Below, in pieces: positions 38,123 through 46,595 of a stretch of DNA of 64,000 nucleotides (position 1 is the stretch's first letter; each line of letters begins with the position of its first letter). The stretch is taken from contig CP051247.1 in NCBI GenBank assembly GCA_017795105.1, positions 4,744,001 through 4,808,000 of the forward strand, written 5' to 3'. The notes below the pieces were generated by a model. That model saw nothing but the letters and a program-made list of their open reading frames with translations. It made no database searches and had not been told where the DNA came from. The DNA comes from Planctomycetaceae bacterium. Lineage in GTDB: Bacteria; Planctomycetota; Planctomycetia; Planctomycetales; Planctomycetaceae. A program made the position numbers and the translations under genes.

Positions 38123-40072
38123 GTGGACAGTGTGACGATGCAGGAGCCGACCGGTTCTGAGACTCCGGCGCAGCCGCACGTCCGTCCTGTTCGTGCGAAA
38201 GACTCCCGTTATGTCCGCGCTTCCGAGTCAGTGCTTCGTGTCGCCAACGAGCATGACCACCTGAACGACGAAGAACTCTCCCGCCTAATCCGCGGCTTGC
38301 GTTATCGCGTGCAGAACGGCGAATCGTTCTCTGCTGTGCAGGAATTGGCCTTTGCGATGGCCTGTCTGTCGATTCGTCGCACGCACGGCTTCGATCTGCA
38401 TCACGTGCAGATTCAGGGCGCCTCGGTGATGTCGCGCAATTCGATCGCCGAGATGCAGACGGGGGAAGGAAAAACCCTGACCGCTGTGCTGCCCGCGGTG
38501 ATGTATGCGCTGGCCGGTAAAGGCGTGCATGTCGTCACCGTGAACGACTATCTGGCCGATCGCGATGCGACCGAACTGCGTCCCATCTACGAGCGTCTCG
38601 GGCTTTCGGTCGGCTGTGTGATTACCGACATGGAAGACGAAGAGCGACGGCAGGCCTACTCTCGCGACATCACTTACGGCACGGCAAAAGAGATGGGTTT
38701 CGACTTCCTCCGTGACCGATTGCGACTGGGAGCCGAGCGGATTACCGACGACGCCCGCCGGCTCTTTCAGGGAGAAGAAGGGGGCCTGGTCCAACGTGGG
38801 CAGTTTTGTGCCATTGTCGACGAAGCAGACAGCGTATTGATTGATGATGCGCGAACGCCGCTGTTGATCGGGACCGCTCAGCCGGAAGCGCCGCAGCGAG
38901 TCGCTCTGTTTCGCTGGTGTTCGCGGGCCATCCGCCGACTCGACCCTCAGAAAGACTACGTCGCCATTACCAAGAAGCGGCAGGTCTTTCTAACTGACCC
39001 CGGGTGCCGCAAGGTCGTGCTGCTCGGCAAACCGCCGCTGATGGAGGCGGTGAGCATGGAGACGATCTTTGAGAATATCGAACGGGCCCTTGAGGCAAAC
39101 CTGTATTACATGCGGGATCGACACTACACCCTGCAGGACGATGAAGTGGTGATCGTCGACGAGTCGACCGGGCGGCTGATGCCCGGGCGGAAGTGGCAGA
39201 ACGGATTGCATCAGGCGATCGAAGCCAAAGAGAATCTGCCGATTACATCGCCCACGACCGACGCGGCTCGCATTACCGTGCAGCGGTTCTATCAGCAGTA
39301 TGAGCATATTTCCGGGATGACCGGGACGGCCTCGAATGCCCGAAGAGAGTTCCGTCGCACTTATCGGCTCGGCGTGAAGAAGGTGCCGACTGACAAGCCG
39401 TGCCTGCGAACCAAATGGCCTTCAAGGGTTTTCTCGACTCAGGAAGCCAAGTACGCCGCGATCGTGGAAAGTATGCAGTCGCTGATCGACCAGGGACGTT
39501 CGGTCCTGGTAGGGACGCCCTCGGTTGCCGCTTCGGAACGGTTGAGTGCCGCGTTGACCGAACGACAGATTCCGCACGAGATCCTCAACGCCCGTTATCA
39601 CGAGATCGAAGCCGAGATCATCTCCCGGGCCGGAGAGAGAGCCGCGGTGACGATCGCCACGAATATGGCCGGTCGCGGAACCGATATCAAACTGTCGCCG
39701 GAAGTCCGGGAAGCGGGCGGACTGCATGTGGTCGCGACGGAAATGCACAGTTCAGCCCGAATCGACCGGCAGCTTGTCGGACGAAGTGCCCGACAGGGAG
39801 ATCCCGGAAGTTATCAGTTTTTTCTGTCTCTGGAAGACGAACTGCTGACCTCTCTTCCGCCTGACAAAGTAAAGCGGCTTCGCGAACGGGCATTGCAGGC
39901 GAGTAAAGGGGAACTGGCGGCAAGCTGGGTGAACGTGTTTCGCCGAACGCAGCGGTTTCTCGAACGCCAGCACTACAAACAGCGGAAACAGATGATGAAA
40001 TACGAGAAGAAGCAGATGGAAACGTACCGTCGCATTGGCCTGAATCCCTATCTGGAAGCGGGGGATCAGTAG
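38123..40072 (+). CDS. Accessory SecA-like ATPase, C-terminally shortened
   Basis: 649 residues, well below the usual length of SecA (about 840 or more). It has NBD1 with Walker A MQTGEGKT (about 111-118) and DEAD-type box VDEADSVLIDDARTPLL (about 232). The preprotein cross-linking region (QKDYVAITKKRQVFLTDPG) and HISGMTGTASNARREF follow, then NBD2 with ATNMAGRGTDIKL (about 513) and RSARQGDPGSYQFFLSLED. After the first scaffold-type helix (RTQRFLERQHYKQRKQMMKYE) it stops; most of the helical scaffold, helical wing and C-terminal zinc tail are missing. The start is GTG 38123 with GGAG eight bases before; ATG 38138 or GTG 38099 are possible. The HlyD-like gene follows by 135 bases. It is likely a specialised secretion motor and not the housekeeping SecA. 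Confidence 0.88.
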   Translation: MDSVTMQEPTGSETPAQPHVRPVRAKDSRYVRASESVLRVANEHDHLNDEELSRLIRGLRYRVQNGESFSAVQELAFAMACLSIRRTHGFDLHHVQIQGASVMSRNSIAEMQTGEGKTLTAVLPAVMYALAGKGVHVVTVNDYLADRDATELRPIYERLGLSVGCVITDMEDEERRQAYSRDITYGTAKEMGFDFLRDRLRLGAERITDDARRLFQGEEGGLVQRGQFCAIVDEADSVLIDDARTPLLIGTAQPEAPQRVALFRWCSRAIRRLDPQKDYVAITKKRQVFLTDPGCRKVVLLGKPPLMEAVSMETIFENIERALEANLYYMRDRHYTLQDDEVVIVDESTGRLMPGRKWQNGLHQAIEAKENLPITSPTTDAARITVQRFYQQYEHISGMTGTASNARREFRRTYRLGVKKVPTDKPCLRTKWPSRVFSTQEAKYAAIVESMQSLIDQGRSVLVGTPSVAASERLSAALTERQIPHEILNARYHEIEAEIISRAGERAAVTIATNMAGRGTDIKLSPEVREAGGLHVVATEMHSSARIDRQLVGRSARQGDPGSYQFFLSLEDELLTSLPPDKVKRLRERALQASKGELAASWVNVFRRTQRFLERQHYKQRKQMMKYEKKQMETYRRIGLNPYLEAGDQ

Positions 40073-40207
40073 GCTGGTTTTCGGCTCGGAAACGCTGCGT
40101 TCATGTGGACTTATTCTGCCAGCTGACGAAGATTGAATCATTCGAACTCAGTGGACCCAATCGGGATCCTTCGACATCAACGAACCGTGTTCTACGGATA
40201 GAAAATC

Positions 40208-41104
40208 ATGATGAAACTATCGAAACTTGCCACCTCCGTTCTGCCACTGATGCTGGCCGTGCTAACTCTGGCCGGATCTGCAGTTGCCCAGGATCGCAAC
40301 GTGATCACGATCGACAACTGCTCGATCACCCCGCTCTACTCCGCGAAAGTCGCCAGCGACCGGCCCGGGGTGCTTGAACTGGTTTCTGTCGAAGAAGGAG
40401 ACCAGGTCAAAGCGGGCCAGCTGATTGGTCGCCTGCGGGACGATCTTGTCCAGGCTGCGGTCGAAACCGCCCGGAAGCATACGGAGAACGACATCGATAT
40501 CCGCCTGGCGGAGAAGACGAACGAAGTGGCCGAGGCGGAACACGAACAGGCCGTGCAGGCGAACGTCAATCCGAATCTGCAGGTCGTGACCCGTTATGAA
40601 CTCCGCCGGTTGAAGCTGTCCGCTGAGCAGACGGCTCTGCAGATTGAACAGGCGAAACATGAAGCGGCGATCAAGCACCTGGAATTGCAGGAGGCTACGG
40701 AGCGTCTGAAAGAATATCAGATCGAAAGCCCGCTGACGGGAATGGTCGTCCGCCGTTACAAGACCGAAGGGGAAGCGGTTCAGCAGGGAACCGAAATTGT
40801 TGAAGTCGTCGACTACAACACGCTCAAGGTCGAAGGGTTCATTAATGTCACCGATTCGTGGGACATTCGCGTTGGCGATCCGGTTGTTGTTCGGCTCGAA
40901 GAGTCGGCCGTATTGCCGAAACGACCGGACCTGAGCTTCAACGGCAAGATCCGCTTCATCGACGGAGCCGTGACGCCGGTTACGCAGCGAATTCGTGTCT
41001 GGGCCGAGGTGCAGAACGATCGCAACTTCCTGCTGCCGGGACTGCGGGCAACGATGGAGATTCAACCGCCGGCGGACCGTCAGAACGAAACCGCCAATCG
41101 CTGA
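40208..41104 (+). CDS. HlyD/MFP-type periplasmic adaptor protein
   Basis: 298 residues. Signal peptide (MMKLSKLATSVLPLMLAVLTLAGSAVAQ). The first lipoyl half (SDRPGVLELVSVEEGDQVKAGQLIG) precedes a coiled-coil hairpin (about 80-175, rich in A, E, L), then the second lipoyl half (YQIESPLTGMVVRRYKTEGEAVQQG) and a beta-barrel region (LKVEGFINVTDSWDIRVGD). It is of the membrane fusion protein type used with efflux pumps and type I exporters. No transporter or outer-membrane channel is in this window, only the SecA-like gene before it. It ends in front of a strong terminator. Confidence 0.87.
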   Translation: MMKLSKLATSVLPLMLAVLTLAGSAVAQDRNVITIDNCSITPLYSAKVASDRPGVLELVSVEEGDQVKAGQLIGRLRDDLVQAAVETARKHTENDIDIRLAEKTNEVAEAEHEQAVQANVNPNLQVVTRYELRRLKLSAEQTALQIEQAKHEAAIKHLELQEATERLKEYQIESPLTGMVVRRYKTEGEAVQQGTEIVEVVDYNTLKVEGFINVTDSWDIRVGDPVVVRLEESAVLPKRPDLSFNGKIRFIDGAVTPVTQRIRVWAEVQNDRNFLLPGLRATMEIQPPADRQNETANR

Positions 41105-41132
41105 TTGTTGGAGATGCGGTTGCCTTGAAATG

Positions 41133-41169
41133 AAAAAAGGACTCACCCGAAACAGGTGAGTCCTTTTTT
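41133..41169. terminator. Bidirectional terminator
   Basis: Stem GGACTCACC/GGTGAGTCC (9 bp) with loop CGAAACA, A6 before and T6 after, between two convergent genes. It can serve the HlyD-like gene and the DUF1571 gene. Confidence 0.95.
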
Positions 41170-41199
41170 GTTCGACACTTTGTCGGGAGCGAATCTGCT

Positions 41200-42009
41200 C
41201 TAGAACTGATAAGCCGGATTGTTGCGGTCGAAGTCGAAATCGGTCAGGCCGGTGTTCGTCCGCAGGTTCGTGTAAGTGTACTCTTCGATGAGTGGAGCCT
41301 TCTCGCCGGGGCTAACCGGGAAGCCATAGCATTCGCAGCGGATCGGCAGATTGGTTTCCTTGTCCAGGTACAGGCGCGTCGTGCTGTATTTGAACTGACG
41401 ACGCGGAACCGGATGCGTCGTTTCCACCACGCGGCATTCGACGTTGCCGAGCTGAGCGTTCGGGTAGTACTTCACTTCGCACTCGCCGTACTGCGATTCG
41501 ACTTCCCATTGTTCGATCAGCTTGGAAACCATGTTGCGAATGCCGATCATGGTGATCGGATAGCGGTTTTCCTTCAGAGCTTCGCGGGAATTAACGTCGA
41601 GCGAAACCGTTCCGATCAGCGAGCTGAGACCCGATCCCTCGTGGGCGAGGATCTTGCCGCCGTTCTGGCCGGCGACATACAGCACTTCGCGGCCGGCATG
41701 TGGCTCGCGGAACTTCAGATAGACACTGAAGGGTTCGTGCCGAACCTTGATCTCCATCTGGCTGGTGACGAGTTCCTTGCCAATGTATTCCCGTTTGGTC
41801 AGGACCGCTTCGTAGTCCTTGACCTTCTGCGTCGCCTCTTGGCCTTTCATCGCCAGGTTGATGACCGGGGCGAAGGGATGGTTGGGGGGCACATCGGTCT
41901 GGTTCTGTGCCAGAGCCGTTTGAGCAGCCGAGGTGCAGAGGCAGACAGCAGCGACTGCCAGGGCATGTCGGAGCGTACGTGGGAATAATTCGAGTGATCG
42001 GAAATTCAC
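41200..42009 (-). CDS. DUF1571-family exported protein
   Basis: 269 residues with a signal peptide (LRHALAVAAVCLCTSAAQTALAQ). The body contains VKDYEAVLTKREYIG, VYLKFREPHAGREVLYVAGQNGGKILAHEGSG, TRLYLDKETNLPIRCECYGFP and LIEEYTYTNLRTNTGLTDFDFD, the DUF1571 pattern. It has a fold similar to outer-membrane lipoprotein sorting (LolA/RseB-like) proteins; function unproven. It likely acts in the periplasm. Confidence 0.88.
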   Translation of the reverse strand: MNFRSLELFPRTLRHALAVAAVCLCTSAAQTALAQNQTDVPPNHPFAPVINLAMKGQEATQKVKDYEAVLTKREYIGKELVTSQMEIKVRHEPFSVYLKFREPHAGREVLYVAGQNGGKILAHEGSGLSSLIGTVSLDVNSREALKENRYPITMIGIRNMVSKLIEQWEVESQYGECEVKYYPNAQLGNVECRVVETTHPVPRRQFKYSTTRLYLDKETNLPIRCECYGFPVSPGEKAPLIEEYTYTNLRTNTGLTDFDFDRNNPAYQF

Positions 42010-42709
42010 GATTCTCTCTCCGTTTCGTCGCCTTGAAACGCGAATGCAGGCTTATATCTGGCGAACGCCAGATCCGGAGCCGCGGTCGTCTCGACCGGAC
42101 GGTCTTCGGGAATGATGAAGTCGTTCAAGAGCGCACCTGAGGACTTCACGCTGCAATTAGATTGACACTATTAATCATCAATATCGACGGAACTGGTAGG
42201 GGAGATGACAGAAGTCGAAGCAGGCAGGGCCGACACAACTGATGTCGGCCGTAAATCTTCTCTAATCCCTCGACTCGCCGTGTCAGAGTTTCCGAGTGGT
42301 GATGCAATAGGGCGTGAGGGAATAGCGTGATTGTACAGGTGAGGAAATCGAAAGCAAACTGCAATTCCCTTCCAGGCGGCGATCAATTCGGATTGCAGGA
42401 TTACGAGCCCGAGAGGGAGTAGGGTGAGTGCGCAGAGTGGGTAGAGAAGTGATCCGCATCGGCCAGGCGGAATTTTCGGGTGGGAGTTCTTGCTTCCTGT
42501 GGAAGAATCGCCGGTGAGAACTGCAGGAGCGAATAGTTTTTTGCGGGGCGCAAACGCAAATCGACCTCAGCAAAAACTGAGGTCGATCCGATGCGTGTGA
42601 GTCAGTATTCCGTGCGAAGTGGATTTTGTGAGTGAGAAGCGTAGGGAAGTCTATAAAGTCTTCCGCGAGAGCTTCGAGGTCTCTTCCACCGCGAGGAAGT
42701 GTGTCTCAA
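42010..42709. other. Intergenic region, 700 bases
   Basis: No credible gene. Two perfect hairpins: GGCCGACA/TGTCGGCC near 42227-42250, and CGACCTCAG/CTGAGGTCG at 42563-42586. The second lies downstream of the gene that ends at 42710 on the minus strand, and may be its terminator although no long T-run follows. Confidence 0.5.
42563..42586 (-). terminator. Possible terminator hairpin after the 42710 gene
   Basis: 9-bp perfect stem CGACCTCAG/CTGAGGTCG with loop CAAAAA. Only weak T-richness follows on the minus strand. Confidence 0.45.
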
Positions 42710-43258
42710 CTATGGGCTGACGATGACAGCGTCGTCGTCGTCCTGAGCAGCCGTGATGGCGATGGCGGTAGCAGCACCGACAGCGACAACAGCAGCGATA
42801 CCCAGACCAGTGCGTCCACCGTAGCCGGTGCAGCCGTCATCGCAGCAGTTCTGACCGAGGGCGGTCTGACCGTTGACGAGCAGGATGCTCGACTTGGCAG
42901 CCGGAGGTGCAGCTGCACCTTCCCAGACGCGGACAGCAGCCTGAGATTCGCCAGCCGAAACCTGGTACATACCAGTGTTCAGGCTGCTCAGCTGGAATTC
43001 GCCGTTAGCGTTGCTGACGGCCGTCGAGACAGTCTGGTTGTTGGCCGAAGCCTTAACAACAGCACCCGAGATGACCTGTCCCTGAGCGTCGACAACTTTG
43101 CCGCTCAGCGTTCCGTTGCTCAGAGCCACATCGGCGATCTGAACTTTGGCAGCCTGCTGAGTTGCTGGAGCTGCTGCAAAAGCAGGAGCCTGTGGCATTG
43201 CCATACCGAGGCAGGCAAGGCCGACCATTGATTTCGTAATCAGATTGAACCGCTTCAT
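42710..43258 (-). CDS. Small secreted protein with carboxypeptidase regulatory-like domain, paralogue 1
   Basis: 182 residues. Signal peptide MKRFNLITKSMVGLACLGMA, then an Ala-rich mature start. The domain KVQIADVALSNGTLSGKVVDAQGQVISGAVVKA and SNANGEFQLSSLNTGMYQVS is a CarboxypepD_reg-like/Ig-like fold. Then come APPAAKS, a two-cysteine segment CCDDGCTG, a hydrophobic helix GLGIAAVVAVGAATAIAITA and the acidic end AQDDDDAVIVSP. The start is ATG 43258 with AAGGATTTGGGGG upstream; an open frame to 43390 has no leader character. About 40% similar by eye to the next gene, in tandem. Function unknown; likely a surface or envelope protein. Confidence 0.8.
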   Translation of the reverse strand: MKRFNLITKSMVGLACLGMAMPQAPAFAAAPATQQAAKVQIADVALSNGTLSGKVVDAQGQVISGAVVKASANNQTVSTAVSNANGEFQLSSLNTGMYQVSAGESQAAVRVWEGAAAPPAAKSSILLVNGQTALGQNCCDDGCTGYGGRTGLGIAAVVAVGAATAIAITAAQDDDDAVIVSP

Positions 43259-43580
43259 CCCCCAAATCCTTTCGCTTGAGTTCGTGCCAGACAGATAACG
43301 TAACTCGTCTTCCACATCGCCGAGTTCCGGGCCCTGCATTCCTCTTTCGAGAATGAGTCGTACCGAGCACCACCTGTCCTTAGACGTCACTATTCGACAT
43401 CGCGAACGGTCCCCACCGCTCAGTCATTACTTTCGGAAGGAATTTGGAACGTGCTCCAATTTTTTGCTTGCTTTTCGACATTTTGTCAGATTCTTCCAAC
43501 CGCACCCGGTATTAGTACCGAGATTGAACGTTCGTATCACCGGGTGGGTTGGTCAGAAACTGTTGGACTGGCGGGTCGTA
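43259..43580. other. Intergenic region between the secreted paralogues
   Basis: 322 bases, AT-rich at 43455-43500 (TTTTTTGC, ACATTTTGTCAG). A partial palindrome TTGGA-ACGTGC-TCCAA lies at 43444-43459 and could be an operator for the minus-strand gene. This is only a suggestion. Confidence 0.35.
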
Positions 43581-44096
43581 TTAGGGACTGACGATGATCG
43601 TATCGCCGTCGTCCTGAGCCAGAGCAGCACCACCGAGGGCAACGCCGGTGATGGCCGTACCGAGGATCACGTAGTCAAACGTGTCTTTGCACTGAGCACG
43701 CAGCGTGCTTCCCTGAACGATCAGGACGTTGCTCTTGGCGGCTGGAGGAGCGACCTGGCCGTCCCACAGGCGAACCACGGACTGCGTTTCGCCGGTCGAA
43801 ACCTGATACAGACCACTCTTCAAGTCGCCAACGGCGAACTCGCCTTCTGCGTTCGTCACAGCCGAAGCAACAACTTTGCTGCCCAGGCTCACTTTGACGA
43901 CGCCGCCGCTGATCTGCTGACCCTGTGAGTCAACCACTTTGCCGCTCATCACGCCGTTGCTCAGAGCCACGTCGGCGATCTGAACCTTGCTGGCGATCTG
44001 ATTGGTCTTTGCACCTTCAGCCATCACGTTGGTCGGAATGGCCATGCCCAGACAGGCCAGACCTGCCAGAGCGCTCTTCAGAATCGTAACCTTCAT
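43581..44096 (-). CDS. Small secreted protein with carboxypeptidase regulatory-like domain, paralogue 2
   Basis: 171 residues. Signal peptide MKVTILKSALAGLACLGMA. It shares with paralogue 1 the sequence KVQIADVALSNG, SGKVVD-QGQ-ISGGVVK, NAEGEF, YQVSTGETQSVVRLWDG, APPAAKS and the end AQDDGDTIIVSP. A hydrophobic stretch (VILGTAITGVALGGAALA) again precedes that end. AAGGATGATGCACG precedes ATG. Each gene has its own leader of about 320 bases, so they may be expressed separately. Function unknown. Confidence 0.82.
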   Translation of the reverse strand: MKVTILKSALAGLACLGMAIPTNVMAEGAKTNQIASKVQIADVALSNGVMSGKVVDSQGQQISGGVVKVSLGSKVVASAVTNAEGEFAVGDLKSGLYQVSTGETQSVVRLWDGQVAPPAAKSNVLIVQGSTLRAQCKDTFDYVILGTAITGVALGGAALAQDDGDTIIVSP

Positions 44097-44464
44097 CGTG
44101 CATCATCCTTAATCGTGGAGGTCAAAAGAAAACTTGGAAGCCTCGCGGCTCCAGCCCTGCCTTCACGTCCGTTGCTTTCCTTGGTTAACGGACACGAACT
44201 GGATCCTCCTGATGGATAGATCCGATCAGATGGAACAGTCCATCCTGTCTTAACAGTCGGTCTAATCGGACCTTGATGTGAGTGGGATTGGGGGATCGTG
44301 CGGGTTTTGTAAGATTTGCAGGAAGTTCGAGCCGATTGGCGGCGCGATTACTGACGCATCACCGGTTCGGCGGCCCCGCAGCAGGTGTCGGTTCAACGCA
44401 ACGGGCAGCACCCATCGCAATTCCGGCCAATCGAACGGACGGACATACGGTTGCGCGATCCGCT
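44097..44464. other. Intergenic region, 368 bases
   Basis: Lies upstream of paralogue 2 and downstream of the HExxH gene, all on the minus strand. GGATCCTCCTGATGGATAGATCC-type inverted segments occur near 44202. No gene seen; a frame on this stretch is a shadow of the neighbouring gene. Confidence 0.35.
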
Positions 44465-45262
44465 CTAGCGGTAGAAGCGGTCGATCTCGGCGTCGGCATC
44501 GGCGAAGCCGGCGAAAATGCGGTCGATGAGCGAACCGACCACTTCTTCGGCCTGAATTTCCTGCAGATAGCCCTGCAGAAGTCCGCGGGATGACCCACTG
44601 TGATGCATGAGAAAATAAATCCAGGCCCAGCTGTCCCGGTAATGCTCTGGACGCATATCGCTCAGCGAGCGAATCTCTTCCAGTTCCCGCGTCCGCACGT
44701 CCCGCCGGAAACGAAGTCTCCACTTCAGGTTCGAGAGCAGATCCCGATTCATTCCCGCGTCGTTGTCCGGCACTTCGAAATACTTCGCGAGCCCCTCATC
44801 GACCCAGATGGGTAAATAGGGCAGGGAGGCGTGCAGGGTGGCATGCGTCATCTCGTGCCGCAGGTCTTTCTCCCAGTTCCCGGAGTAGACCACATAAACA
44901 TAGAGACGGTCGGGACCTTTGACGAACAGCGCGGGGCGGGACGCCGCTTCCGGGACCCGTGGACGGATGTAAGCCCGATACTGCGAGTGCGAGGAGAAGA
45001 TGTAGATATCGATCGTCTCGTTATAGACTTCGATCTGCAGCGTATCGGCGATTCGCTTCTGCAGAGCCGTCAGACGGTGGATCGCTGGCTCGATCTTTTC
45101 CGTCGGCACCTGGGCATGCACGGAGAAATGCTCGTGCGGGAACTCAACCGGCCAACTCTCTGCCTTCGTCTCAGCGCAGACAAAGCCCAGCAAGCCAACA
45201 ATCAGCAGGGCTGAGCTGGCTATCCGCAGCGCAGGCGGGAATCGAAATGAGAAATCACGCAT
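44465..45262 (-). CDS. Exported HExxH protein, DUF1570-like (putative metallopeptidase)
   Basis: 265 residues. Signal peptide with hydrophobic part IASSALLIVGLLGFVC. The zinc-type motif LRHEMTHATLH (near 137) is followed about 15 residues later by IWVDEGLAKYFE, the layout of DUF1570-like gluzincins where His, His and Glu bind zinc. Earlier sequence HFSVHAQVPTEKIEPAIHRL and IDIYIFSSHSQYRAYI is typical of these proteins. ATG 45262 was preferred to GTG 45301 because the longer start weakens the signal peptide. Substrate unknown; it likely acts in the periplasm or at the surface. It is separate from the secreted paralogues by 368 bases. Confidence 0.78.
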   Translation of the reverse strand: MRDFSFRFPPALRIASSALLIVGLLGFVCAETKAESWPVEFPHEHFSVHAQVPTEKIEPAIHRLTALQKRIADTLQIEVYNETIDIYIFSSHSQYRAYIRPRVPEAASRPALFVKGPDRLYVYVVYSGNWEKDLRHEMTHATLHASLPYLPIWVDEGLAKYFEVPDNDAGMNRDLLSNLKWRLRFRRDVRTRELEEIRSLSDMRPEHYRDSWAWIYFLMHHSGSSRGLLQGYLQEIQAEEVVGSLIDRIFAGFADADAEIDRFYR

Positions 45263-45578
45263 CAAAGCCGTCGATCCCTGGCTGATCAGATCCTGAGGCA
45301 CATGCAGAGGCTGATTACACGTTCGGTCGCCGTGCTGTCAATCTCAGTTCGGGATCCCAGGACCGGCTGCCGATCCGCTTCAGTCGCCAGGGGCAACGTC
45401 TGATGACGGAAAAATCGTTCGATTCGGCACCATCGGAATCAGACGCATAAGCGGGCCGCAATTGCCCGGCGAGAAGTACGGATCGGGAAGCGAAGCAGAA
45501 CTCCCGAGCTACACTTGAAACGAATTGGCCGGGGACGGACTTTCCCCACAGGCTTTGCTATAGAAAACATGGATTTCT
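45263..45578. other. Divergent intergenic region, 316 bases
   Basis: Between the HExxH gene and the coiled-coil gene. I see AT-rich TATAGAAAACATGG just before the latter but no further structure. Confidence 0.35.
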
Positions 45579-46538
45579 ATGTCGACCACCGAACTCGAGC
45601 AACAGTTAATCGAAAAGGAAGAGCTGGTTGCTGCGCTGACCGCTCAGCTCGAGCAGGCCGCTGAGCAGCTCGACCGCATGCAGCGTTCCGGAGGATTGCT
45701 CGCGCCCCAGCGGAAGTCGATCACCGATGAATACAGCGAGCAGGTCGCCCAAAACGTCGACTACCTCGTCGAGCAGTGGGACACCGCCCAGATGCCCGGC
45801 TCGCTCGGTCGCATCGAAATGCAGATCGAAGAACTTCGCGATCTAATCGTTCGAAGCTCAAACACACCGACGACGATCTACAACCCGTCCGAACCTTCCG
45901 CCGAGTATGTCGAGGACAATCCGGACCGCCGCTCCGAAGATGAACTCTTTGACACTCTCGCCGATGTCCTCCTCGATTCTTCCGGGCAGATTCCGGACGA
46001 AGACATTACCGACGAAGCCGGCGAGAGAGTCGGTCACCGCGAAGAGACCTCGCTCGACTTCGAGCTGGAAGGTCTGCCTGAACCACCGGCTGAGATCGAT
46101 TTCGAAGAGGCCGATCCACCGCAGTTGATTCATGCGATTCGGGAACGGGATGCGTACATCGAAACCTGTCTGTTGCTTTATCGGGATGTCCGCCGCAACG
46201 CCGGACTCCTGGGCACTGTCGACTGGGAAAGTCTCAACGACTACCCCGAGGACCTGCGGCAGCGACTCGAAACACTTGAGAAGCACCTGGAAGAGCAGTC
46301 GCGCGTGAACGAGATCACGCTCTCGCTGGAACGGGCGCGGCTTTCCCGGGAAGCAACGCGGCTCAATCAGGTTCGGCTGCAGGTCGAGAAGCATGCCAAG
46401 AAACACGGCATCGATTTGATCGAACTCGAAGAAGCCGGCATCGTCAGCGAGAAAGTTCGCGAGTCAGAACGTGAGCGGGTTGCCGGGGGGCAGAAGTGGT
46501 TGACCATGCTCCGGCTCAAAGACGTCCGCGATAAATAG
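45579..46538 (+). CDS. Coiled-coil protein of unknown function
   Basis: 319 residues, acidic. Coiled coil at about 1-40 (TELEQQLIEKEELVAALTAQLEQAAEQL) and 200-290 (RQRLETLEKHLEEQSR and EITLSLERARLSREATRLNQVRLQVEKHAKKHG-type heptads). The middle is disordered and rich in Glu/Asp (about 105-170). No signal peptide or membrane segment. It may be a cytoplasmic scaffold. The deacetylase gene follows by 57 bases on the same strand, so an operon is possible but nothing ties the functions. Confidence 0.7.
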   Translation: MSTTELEQQLIEKEELVAALTAQLEQAAEQLDRMQRSGGLLAPQRKSITDEYSEQVAQNVDYLVEQWDTAQMPGSLGRIEMQIEELRDLIVRSSNTPTTIYNPSEPSAEYVEDNPDRRSEDELFDTLADVLLDSSGQIPDEDITDEAGERVGHREETSLDFELEGLPEPPAEIDFEEADPPQLIHAIRERDAYIETCLLLYRDVRRNAGLLGTVDWESLNDYPEDLRQRLETLEKHLEEQSRVNEITLSLERARLSREATRLNQVRLQVEKHAKKHGIDLIELEEAGIVSEKVRESERERVAGGQKWLTMLRLKDVRDK

Positions 46539-46595
46539 TATCTGTCATCCGCGCCTCGTGGATGGTCTCCCAAGAGAGCATCAGGACTCCGAATC

